Assembly (NCBI GenBank): GCA_937123825.1
Contig: CAKZKQ010000162.1
Coordinates: 1 to 50,088, forward strand
Source: an uncultured Pseudomonadota bacterium
GTDB taxonomy: Bacteria > Myxococcota_A > Bradymonadia > Bradymonadales > GCA-2716585
Direction: 5' to 3'
DNA: 50,088 nt
Positions 26,634-34,729 of the stretch are shown one piece after another. Position 1 is the stretch's first letter; each line of letters begins with the position of its first letter. The notes under the pieces were generated by a model. The model made no database searches and was not told the DNA's origin. It saw only the letters and a program-made list of their open reading frames with translations. The position numbers and the translations under genes were made by a program.

Positions 26634-29600
26634 CTTCGGCCTCCTTCATCTGCCGGAAGGCGACCAGGGCAGGCTGCTCGGTCTGGGCCAGCGCGGCGGC
26701 GCTGCGGTTTGGAGCGTCATCGCCGCACATGGGTCGGAAGGCGCAGTAACGGCACTGATACTTGGAGGTGGTCCGCGGGAAGACTCTGGCCTGGAGCAAC
26801 CCCACGGCGGTTTGGAGCCATTGGTCGGTGCGGGCGCGCAGCGCGGTCAATCCGTCACCGCGAAAGGCGCGCTCGGGAGCGCCGCCGCCTGCCGGATGGG
26901 TATAAGCGGCCTCAACCACTGGGGCGTCGGGGCGCACCACGTCTTCAAGAACGCGGGTGTAGAGGCCAAGCTGCAGATCCAGGCTGACACTGAGGCCTTC
27001 TTCACGCAGCGAGCGCCCGCGGCCGGTCTTCAAGTCCCGCACCGAGTAGCCCTCTTCGAGCCGGTCCACCCGGTCGATGCGGCCGCGCAGATAGAGCTTG
27101 TCGTCCTCCCCAACGGTCAGGGCCACGGGATGCTCTCCAAAGCCAAAGCCAAGCTCGACGGCGTCAAAGGTGCGGGCGGGTCTGGCCCACTCGCGGCGGA
27201 CAACCTCGGCCATGACCCTCCAGGCGCGCTCAAGCTCTCGCTCGGCGGTGTCGCCGCCGCGCAGCGGGTATGACCCCAGCGTGCGCTCAAAAGCCCCTTC
27301 AAGGGCCTTACGGGCGGCAGCCATATGCTCGTCGAGCGTGCCTTGCTGGGCACACAACCGGGCCCCCCGGGCCTCAAAGAAATCTTCACAAGCGTCGTGG
27401 ACCAGGGTGCCAAAGGCGCGCGGCTCCAGACGATCGGTGGGTGGACGCGCGTCGGTGGGGGCGCGCTCCAGGATCTTCTCCTGGAGGAACTGGAAGGGGC
27501 AGCGCAGGAGCATGCGCAGCCAGGACGGCGAGAGCGGGTGCTCGGGGTCAAGGCCGGGCATCTTCAGGGCGGTGTCGGGGGCGTCGACGTGGGCAAAGAG
27601 CTTCAACTCATGCTCAAGGAGCCAGTCCGCAGGGACGTGGCCGTCGGCTTCGTAGCGGGCGCGTCGGGCGGTGAAGGCAGCGCGGGGTGTGGCACCCTGG
27701 GCCAACATGAGGGCGCGGGTGCGGGCCACGCCAGGGCGCAGGCGTTCGGTGTGGAGGTGGCCCAGCGACGAGAGGTCCGAGACGCGACTGGCGCCTTCGA
27801 CGTTGGTCCCCAGGGCATTGAGGACCTCCAGAACCAGACCGCTCATGGCGCGCTCGGTGCGGTCGAGCCACTGGCGCGGGATCGAGAGGGCCAGCCGACC
27901 AGTGGTGCCCCCGACGACGCGGCAGAAGGTGTGCAGGTCGTCGTCCAACTCGTCTTCCATGCGGCGGATGATGCGCCCGGGGCCGTCGCCCTGCACCAGC
28001 CCCTCCAGACGCGCGCGCAGATCCGAGGGCAAGACCGGATCATCGTGGGGGAGCCTGGGAAAGATCCCTTCGGCCAACCCCATAAAGCGCACCGCTTCAA
28101 ACTCGACCCCGACACAATGCCGGGGGGTGCCCACAAAAACGCCTTCGTCCAGACGGCCGATCGGGGCGCGCTCGCGGGCGATGGAGCCACGGATGGCGGC
28201 CAGCGCCGCGCGGCCACGCAGGCGCCTGCTGGTCCGGTCGCGGACCAGACGCTCGATCTCCTGACCGATGTGATCCATGATCCCCAGCGGGTGCTCGGGC
28301 AAGACCACCCAGCGCTCCAAAAACGCCACAAGCTCCGGGGCCATCACGTCGAGCGAGGCCTCGTCCTCGGCCATGCGCCGCAGCAGCTCTTCGAGCGCTC
28401 TGATGGGCTCCAGCAGCGGCTCCAGATCGGCCAGATCAGCCATGGCCTTCTTCCAGGCGGTGCTGCCCTCGGGGATTTGCTTGGCCAGGAGTCTGGCACG
28501 CAGATCATCGCAGCGCCGCCCAAGGCGCGCGCTCCACTCAAGCCCCGCGCTCAAGTCCCGGCTGGTGCCGCCCAAAATCCCTGCGCCATAGACCAACTCG
28601 GCCGCGCGCGAGAGCCCCAATCCACCGGGGCGCTCTTCATGGGCACCGGTCCTGAGCCAAGGCAAGCACCGCAGCGTCGCCTCGGCCTCAAGCCCCGACG
28701 CCAACGCATCAAAGAGCGCCAGGATCCGCACCCCACCCGGCGTCTCGCCGCGCGGCAATCCCCCCGCCAAATAGGCGGGCACGGGCGGCTCCGAGCGAGA
28801 GAGCCGGTCCAGGAGCATCCCCCCGAGCAGATCCACCTGCGGGATCACCAGCGCGATTCGCCCCAGCGGCGTGCCGCGTTGAACCTCATTGACCAGCCAC
28901 GCCACGGCCGCCTCAAGCTCCTCTTCAACGCTGGCGTAGGCCTCGATCTCCACCGTTCCATCATAACCCGGACCACCGGCGCTCCCGGGCATAAAGAGCC
29001 GGGAACGAAGCCGCTCCAACTCGGTCTGAGCGGGGGCGACCACGGTGTGCGGGGTGCGCGGCGGCAGGCCCAGGGGAGCCAGACGGCGCTCGGCGGTGGG
29101 GGTGTCGGGGCGCGCATCAAAGTGGAGGATGACCTCGGGGTCGAGCGCCGAAAGGTAGACGCCCAGCGAGGGGCTGGGGGTGGCGGTCAAAATGACCAGC
29201 GTGGGGCGTTGGCGGTGGGCGGGGCGCAGCAACTGCGCGGCTTGTCGCCAGGCGGTGGCGTCGGTGTGCCCCTGGTGGCCCTCGATGGTTTTCCACACGC
29301 GGGCCACGTCGCCCACGCGACGGCGCTCCATGTCGGACTCCAGCGAGCCAATGGCGCGGCGCAGCTCGGCGGGCTTCAGGCCCGCCTCTTCGAGCACGCG
29401 GATGGTGCGGGCGAAGGCCTCGATATAACCCTGCTCTCGGGCGACCTGTTTGGGGTCAAAGTAGCTCAAATTGAGCCGGCCAGCCCCCTTGAGGGCGTCA
29501 CGCAGGCGCAGGCGGCGGATGGACTCGGCCCCCAGCGTGGCCGACTGCCCCACCAGCGCCAGGACCTTGCGGGCGTGCCTTGCCGGAGAGATGATCCGCA

Positions 29601-29856
29601 CCCCCAAAAGCAGCTCTGGGCGCTCCAACTCCACCGAGACATGCACGCGCAGCCTGTGGCGCAACAACGGCGAAGTGCACAAGACCGTCGCTTGACGCTC
29701 CAGCCCCTCCGGCAGTGCCTCCAGCCAGGCCACGGCGCGCGTCAGCAGGCCGGCCGGCGAGGCCACCCGGGCATGCCCCAGGACAAGGGGGGGCGTCTGT
29801 GTGGGCGTATCTGCGCTCACCTCAACCTCGGCTCCTTGTCCTCCCATTGTGACCAT
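26626..29856 (-). CDS. addB: AddB-like nuclease subunit with Fe-S cluster motif
   Basis: 1076 residues, partner of the downstream AddA-like helicase. No Walker A is seen in the N-terminus, as in AddB proteins that have lost ATPase activity. The C-terminal PD-(D/E)XK nuclease is complete: GRIDRVD, then Asp941-Leu-Lys943 in VRDLKTGRGR, then DLQLGLYTRVL. Four Cys residues, Cys786 (LLRCPFQFL) and Cys1035, Cys1038, Cys1044 (CRYCAFRPMC), match the 4Fe-4S arrangement that brackets the nuclease domain in AddB and AdnAB. First gene of a two-gene unit. The ATG start at 29856 has only a weak ribosome site and ATG 29847 is an alternative. Confidence 0.9.
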   Translation of the reverse strand: MVTMGGQGAEVEVSADTPTQTPPLVLGHARVASPAGLLTRAVAWLEALPEGLERQATVLCTSPLLRHRLRVHVSVELERPELLLGVRIISPARHARKVLALVGQSATLGAESIRRLRLRDALKGAGRLNLSYFDPKQVAREQGYIEAFARTIRVLEEAGLKPAELRRAIGSLESDMERRRVGDVARVWKTIEGHQGHTDATAWRQAAQLLRPAHRQRPTLVILTATPSPSLGVYLSALDPEVILHFDARPDTPTAERRLAPLGLPPRTPHTVVAPAQTELERLRSRLFMPGSAGGPGYDGTVEIEAYASVEEELEAAVAWLVNEVQRGTPLGRIALVIPQVDLLGGMLLDRLSRSEPPVPAYLAGGLPRGETPGGVRILALFDALASGLEAEATLRCLPWLRTGAHEERPGGLGLSRAAELVYGAGILGGTSRDLSAGLEWSARLGRRCDDLRARLLAKQIPEGSTAWKKAMADLADLEPLLEPIRALEELLRRMAEDEASLDVMAPELVAFLERWVVLPEHPLGIMDHIGQEIERLVRDRTSRRLRGRAALAAIRGSIARERAPIGRLDEGVFVGTPRHCVGVEFEAVRFMGLAEGIFPRLPHDDPVLPSDLRARLEGLVQGDGPGRIIRRMEDELDDDLHTFCRVVGGTTGRLALSIPRQWLDRTERAMSGLVLEVLNALGTNVEGASRVSDLSSLGHLHTERLRPGVARTRALMLAQGATPRAAFTARRARYEADGHVPADWLLEHELKLFAHVDAPDTALKMPGLDPEHPLSPSWLRMLLRCPFQFLQEKILERAPTDARPPTDRLEPRAFGTLVHDACEDFFEARGARLCAQQGTLDEHMAAARKALEGAFERTLGSYPLRGGDTAERELERAWRVMAEVVRREWARPARTFDAVELGFGFGEHPVALTVGEDDKLYLRGRIDRVDRLEEGYSVRDLKTGRGRSLREEGLSVSLDLQLGLYTRVLEDVVRPDAPVVEAAYTHPAGGGAPERAFRGDGLTALRARTDQWLQTAVGLLQARVFPRTTSKYQCRYCAFRPMCGDDAPNRSAAALAQTEQPALVAFRQMKEAEDG

Positions 29857-30372
29857 CGCTCAACCACGCATGCATCTTATACCAAATCCCAGAAGTCCGA
29901 CTCACTTTGCTTCTGTGCTTTGGCATCAAACCGCACCCATCCCAAATGCGATCTCTTGTCTTGCCTTCCTCCACAACACACGCCCCTGCTCCCAAACACA
30001 CAACGCGCCTGGGCACCCCTTGCGGCAACCTGGTTGTCTGGCACCAGAGAGACGAGGGCACCACAAGGATCGGTCCAGAGACACCAACGCATGTGCGGTG
30101 GTTGGGTTCCGGAGCAAAGCGCTCCCATACCTTGAGACATGGGAAGCGACCCGATCCCGGTCCTCATCGCCTTCAAAAGGAGCGTAGAGACCAGAAACTG
30201 AGGAGCGTGAAGGGTTGGCAGTCACCAAGATGACTGCTCACCCCTACAGGGATACACGAAAGTTCAGACAATGTTCAAGATTTTTCCCAGCAACTGCCCA
30301 CAGCCTCACGCCAGCACCGGAGCGCTCTGGCCAAACCGCGCCCCAGAGCACCGGGGCGCATGCGATTTGGTA
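29857..30372. other. gene-free spacer upstream of addB
   Basis: 516 bases between the start of addB and the stop of the large CARDB lipoprotein gene. Open frames here are short, lack ribosome sites and have codon use unlike the neighbours. A 10-bp inverted repeat (ATACCAAATC 29879-29888 with GATTTGGTAT 30364-30373) marks both ends but is not long enough to be convincing. No promoter or RNA gene was recognised. Confidence 0.6.
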
Positions 30373-33300
30373 TCAGTCGGTGACGATGAGGCTGTAGCTG
30401 TTGGTGGTGAAGGGACGCAGTCCAAAGACGCGCACACAGACCGGACCGGGGATGGCCACGGCAAAATCAACCTCGGCGCCGTCTTCAATCGACAGCGCGT
30501 TGCCCAGCGATTCATCAAACGCCTCGCCGCCGAGCACCTCCATGTTGAGGTCGGACCCAATGCGGTCATCGGGGTTGAGGGAGAAGTCGATGGAGGCGCT
30601 GTAGAAACCGCCCTCAAGCTCCTCAAAGCAGAACCAGTCGGGGATATCGGGGCAGAGGGTGAGGTCATTGACGCGGGTCAAGAGCTCAATGGGCGCGGCG
30701 TTCTGGGGCGAGTCGTTGCCAGCCAGGGCGTCATCCTCGCAGACGCGGACGGTGACGGGGGTTTGGAGGCGGTTGTTGGACTCGTCGCTCTCATCGATGG
30801 TGTTGTCGGGATCGAGGAAGATGCCCAGGTAGCCCTCTCCAGCGGTGTATTCGCCGTCCGAAGGCAACTGGGCGGCGTCGCTGATCTCCACCTCGGCCAA
30901 GCCCGCCAGTTGGGGCACCTGGCCGGTGGTGATGAGCAGGTCTTCCTCGGGATCGATGATCGGATCCACGGAGTAGTAGAGGCCGTAGGTGATGTCCTGG
31001 GCTTCATCGACGCGGGCGTTCTCCAGCGTGAAGCTGTAGAGGATGACTTCGTCGGGGTTGTCGGGCACCAACTCCACCGGATCAACCACCAGATCGCGGC
31101 CGATGAGGTCCACGCCCAGCAGGCCGTCGATGCTCAGCGTGTAGCGCACCGAGCGCACATCCTGGTTGATGGCCAGCAGACGGACGGTGTAGCGGCCGGT
31201 GACAAAGATCTGGCGCGTGATGCACGGCGAGGGGCCGGTTTGGAGTTCGAGCTGGTTGAGGGCGGGGTCGAGGAGGGTCAAGAAGAGGTTGACCGGCTCG
31301 GCGTTGTCGGGGTGGTTGTCGGCGCAGATGGTCACCTCGGCGCCCGCCACAAGGTCAATCGAGTAGAAATCGAAGTCGTCTTGCGGGCAACGGTCCAGGA
31401 CAAGGTCGCTGCCGATGGCTTCGGCCAGATCCCCGGCGGTCTCGGGGGTGTCGTTGGGCTCGAAGGCGTTCTCGCAGCGGTTGGCTGGGTCGCCGGGCTC
31501 GATGTTGAGCGTCAGGCTGTAGTCGTTGGTGGTGGCGTTGCGGTCGTTGAGGTAGACCTGGGCGATGTAGCAGGTGGGGTCATCGACAAACTCCACCACC
31601 AGCGTCTCAAAGTCGCGCACGCCTGTGGCGGTCTGCAGCTCGGTAAACTCTCCGTCCTCGTCAAGGAGCAGGCGCATGTCGATGTCGCCGTTGCGGTGGA
31701 CAAAGTCGGCGCGGACGCTGAACTGCTCGTTGGCATCGACGCAGAAGCGGTAGTTGTCCTGGCGGCCCTGGTCGCAGACGTTGAGCGCCTCAAAGGTGCC
31801 CGGCTCGATGTCGATGGCGGCCTCGGGCACGTCGTTGAACTCAAGCTCATCAAAGCAGGACGTGTCCACGGTCAACTGCGCGCTGCAAAAGACGTTGTTG
31901 TCCTCATTGTTTTCATCCACGACCTGCCCCGAGTCGAGGACCGCGCAGACAAAGTACTGCCCATCGACCGCCTCGACCGGGATCGCGAAGCTGGTCGAGC
32001 CCTGGTCAGCGCGGGTGCCCGTGAGCCCTTCGGGGAAGGCCAGCGTGCCCAGCGGCAGGTCGGCCTCATCGACGATCGTGTCGGCGCTGAGCACAAAGGC
32101 CACGTCAAAGGCTGCGGCGTCGTCTTGACCACCGTTGAGCAGCTGCACGTCGGCCTCGATTACCTCGCCAAGCGCCGGGTTGACCTCCGAAATCTCCAGC
32201 CCCGCCCCCAAAAGGTCGGCGCCAGCCTCGGGCGTCGCCACCGTGATCTCCAGATCGTAGCGGTTGACGTCGCAGTCGCTGCGGCCCGAAATATCAATGA
32301 GGTAATCCCCGGCGTTCTGCACCAAAAAGAGCCCCACCTGCTCCAACGCGCCGTCGCTGGCGCTGGTGGCGTCTGGGATCGACTGAAAGTCGGGCGTCAG
32401 CATCCGCATGTCGAGGTTGGTGCAGTCGCCGTCCTCGGCCAGACTCATCCGCACCGTCACCGACTGCCCCTCCTCCAGGGTCACCTTGTAGTAGTCGTGC
32501 TCGCCCGAGTCGCAGAGCGTCAACTCAGAGCGGGTGCCCGGCCCCAGGAGGTTGGCCAGCGCGGGCGTGTTGTTGTCTTCCAACTCGTCGGGCTGGCACT
32601 GGCAGCGCTCCCCGTTGATGATCAGCGGCTCGCCGATCACCGCCAGGTTGTTGTCCAGGTTCACCTCGGGGTTGTTGGTTTCGATGATCAGGCAGAGGTT
32701 GTACTGGCTTTGGAAGATCTCGCACACCAGCGACTCGGCCACGATCTCCAGCTCGGCGTCCTCGTCGGCCGCCAGCGGCGGGATGTCGGCGCTGCCGATA
32801 ACCGGGTCGTTCATGTCACACAGGCCGTCTTCGGCAAGGTGCAGGTTGACGCGGCTGGGGCTGGCGCCCGTCTCACCTTCGTTGACCACGCGCAGCGTCG
32901 CCGTCACCGTGCCACCGTCCTCAACCGCCAGCGGGCCCACCTCGACGTCCCTGGGGACCAGATCGATGATCGCCTCGGCGGCGATGCTAAAGGGCCCCTC
33001 AAGCTGCAACGTGTTGTTGTCCTCAAAGGTCTCATCCACCACATTGCCCGGGTCACAGTCGGCAAAGACCGAGAAATCCCCCACCGGCAAGAACCCAGGG
33101 ATGAATGTCGGACGGCGCTCCTCGCGCGACTCGCCCGGTTCCAGGTTGGAGAAGTTGATGTTGGTCAGGCGGTCGTCTTCGGAGCGGTCCAGCACCGGGT
33201 CGTCCGAGAGGTAGATGGCGCAGAAGAAGGACCGCGTCGGCAGCGTCCCCTCGTTGGTGACGTTGAGGTAGACCTCCACTGTGCCGTCCAGGAAGGTCTC

Positions 33301-34614
33301 GCGCGGGGACACATCAAAGTCCAGCGCCCGAATGTCGATCCCCTCGGCGATGGTGTCCGAGACCGTGATGCAGCTCTGGGCGCGGGCCAGGTTGTTGTCC
33401 GTGACCTCCTCGGCCAACTCACCCTCGGGGTCGATCTGCACCCAAACGCAGACCTCCAGCGGCCCGGCGTTCTCCTCGACCGTGATGGGCTCCTCAAGCT
33501 CAATGCGCTGCGTGCGCACGTTGAAGACGTTGTTGGGCTCCAGGACATCGATCTGCAGAGGCTCGCTGGTGAAGACTCGCTGCGCCTGCTCGGGGTCGAA
33601 GTCGTCGGCGTTGTTCTGCAAGAAGACCGCGTAGGTGGTGTCGGCCGGGCGGCTGCCGATGTTCTTAAGGTCGGCGTTGATGCTGATCTCAGCAAGGCTC
33701 AGCGAGACCGTGGTCGGACCCACCAGGACGTTCTCCACCAACACGTCAGGACCACCGTTGAGGAGGTTGTCGATGAAGACCGGCGCCGAACTGACCACCA
33801 GGTTGTTGCGCTCATTGTCGGGCTCGCCGATGCGGTCGGCCGGGTCAATGGCCGCGATCACATAATAGGGACCGGTCTGGACGCTGGTCGGCACCACGAC
33901 CGTCTCGCCGATGGTCGCGCGCGCATTGTTGCCGTCGATGGTCACACCGCGCGGGCCAGGCTCCAAGGTGATGTTGGCCAGCGGCAGCAGCGTCCCAATC
34001 TGGTCCCAAACCACCCCCGGGCGCTCCGAGAGCAGGAAAGACACCGTCACGGGCGCCATCAACGGGTCGGGCGCCTCGTTGACCAGATCCATGAAGATGC
34101 TCATCTCTTCGCCGGCCTGGACGTTGCCGGGCCGCGCCGTCAACTCCAAACCGGTCAACTCCACCGACGCCTGCACATCCACCTGGGTGCTGGCCGTGAA
34201 GGTCTTGTTGCACGTCTCGTCATTGACAGTCAGCACCACCGTGTACTGACCGGCCTCGACGTACTCGTGCAGCGCTGAAGGCTGGTCGAGCCCCTCGGTG
34301 GTCGTCCCGTCACCAAAGTCGATGCTCCAGGAGAACCCCACATCCTCAATGAGCGCCACTTGGCCCTCAAAAGACACCGAGAAGGGCGCAAAGCCCGACG
34401 CAGGGTCCGGCTCCAACAACACCACAGAGAGCGTCGTCCCATCACACGCCTCTGGAACATCGGGCAGGCCGTTGCCGTCTTCGGAACAACCCATCAGCGC
34501 CGACATCAGCACCATCATCACCGCCATGCCCGCGTGTGCGTGCATGGTGAGCGCGCCCCGTCGGCGCTGGGGCTGCGCCCCGTGGTTCTCGTCAGCGGTG
34601 CGGTTTAGCATCAT
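30373..34614 (-). CDS. very large CARDB/PPC-domain lipoprotein
   Basis: 1413 residues. A long basic leader (QRRR) precedes a hydrophobic stretch and lipobox Cys43 (ALMGC). A PKD-like domain (about 60-145, WSIDFGDGTTTEG) is followed by repeated CARDB-type beta-sandwich units, each with phrases like VDENNEDNNVF, IDESDESNNRL, VDETFEDNNTL or RIGEPDNERNNLV. Between them are about four PPC-type domains marked by LCDSGEHDYYKV, VCDQGRQDNYRFCVD, RCPQDDFDFYSIDL and LCPDIPDWFCFEE. It contains no recognisable enzyme. Likely an outer-surface adhesion or scaffold protein binding Ca through its many Asp-Asn clusters. The start ATG 34614 follows GAGG by eight bases; an ATG at 34545 would give a shorter signal peptide but lacks a good ribosome site. 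Confidence 0.85.
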   Translation of the reverse strand: MMLNRTADENHGAQPQRRRGALTMHAHAGMAVMMVLMSALMGCSEDGNGLPDVPEACDGTTLSVVLLEPDPASGFAPFSVSFEGQVALIEDVGFSWSIDFGDGTTTEGLDQPSALHEYVEAGQYTVVLTVNDETCNKTFTASTQVDVQASVELTGLELTARPGNVQAGEEMSIFMDLVNEAPDPLMAPVTVSFLLSERPGVVWDQIGTLLPLANITLEPGPRGVTIDGNNARATIGETVVVPTSVQTGPYYVIAAIDPADRIGEPDNERNNLVVSSAPVFIDNLLNGGPDVLVENVLVGPTTVSLSLAEISINADLKNIGSRPADTTYAVFLQNNADDFDPEQAQRVFTSEPLQIDVLEPNNVFNVRTQRIELEEPITVEENAGPLEVCVWVQIDPEGELAEEVTDNNLARAQSCITVSDTIAEGIDIRALDFDVSPRETFLDGTVEVYLNVTNEGTLPTRSFFCAIYLSDDPVLDRSEDDRLTNINFSNLEPGESREERRPTFIPGFLPVGDFSVFADCDPGNVVDETFEDNNTLQLEGPFSIAAEAIIDLVPRDVEVGPLAVEDGGTVTATLRVVNEGETGASPSRVNLHLAEDGLCDMNDPVIGSADIPPLAADEDAELEIVAESLVCEIFQSQYNLCLIIETNNPEVNLDNNLAVIGEPLIINGERCQCQPDELEDNNTPALANLLGPGTRSELTLCDSGEHDYYKVTLEEGQSVTVRMSLAEDGDCTNLDMRMLTPDFQSIPDATSASDGALEQVGLFLVQNAGDYLIDISGRSDCDVNRYDLEITVATPEAGADLLGAGLEISEVNPALGEVIEADVQLLNGGQDDAAAFDVAFVLSADTIVDEADLPLGTLAFPEGLTGTRADQGSTSFAIPVEAVDGQYFVCAVLDSGQVVDENNEDNNVFCSAQLTVDTSCFDELEFNDVPEAAIDIEPGTFEALNVCDQGRQDNYRFCVDANEQFSVRADFVHRNGDIDMRLLLDEDGEFTELQTATGVRDFETLVVEFVDDPTCYIAQVYLNDRNATTNDYSLTLNIEPGDPANRCENAFEPNDTPETAGDLAEAIGSDLVLDRCPQDDFDFYSIDLVAGAEVTICADNHPDNAEPVNLFLTLLDPALNQLELQTGPSPCITRQIFVTGRYTVRLLAINQDVRSVRYTLSIDGLLGVDLIGRDLVVDPVELVPDNPDEVILYSFTLENARVDEAQDITYGLYYSVDPIIDPEEDLLITTGQVPQLAGLAEVEISDAAQLPSDGEYTAGEGYLGIFLDPDNTIDESDESNNRLQTPVTVRVCEDDALAGNDSPQNAAPIELLTRVNDLTLCPDIPDWFCFEELEGGFYSASIDFSLNPDDRIGSDLNMEVLGGEAFDESLGNALSIEDGAEVDFAVAIPGPVCVRVFGLRPFTTNSYSLIVTD

Positions 34615-34729
34615 ACCTGGAACCTCAACCATCTATCTTATGTTGGGCGGCTGCGCGCCGCACAAGTGCTCGTGTTTCACACATTGGAGCGTAATGGGTT
34701 GGCGACGGATTGTCGAATCTGCTCTCTCT

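Noticed and set aside
24783..30135. Long plus-strand frames opposite the AddA/AddB-like genes
   Set aside because: Same effect of high GC at third positions; no ribosome sites or domains, and the minus strand encodes clear helicase and nuclease motifs.
29990..30200. tRNA or small RNA gene in the addB spacer
   Set aside because: No cloverleaf with a T-loop GTTCGA motif could be formed and no promoter-terminator pair was seen.
29857..30372. Possible mobile element bounded by a 10-bp inverted repeat
   Set aside because: Arms ATACCAAATC/GATTTGGTAT are short enough to occur by chance in 500 bp, no target duplication or transposase was found, and the right arm overlaps a stop codon.
30271..34278. 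1335-codon plus-strand frame opposite the CARDB lipoprotein gene
   Set aside because: Product is a compositional mirror rich in Val/Asp/Gly/His with no signal peptide or known fold; the minus strand has a lipobox and repeated domains.
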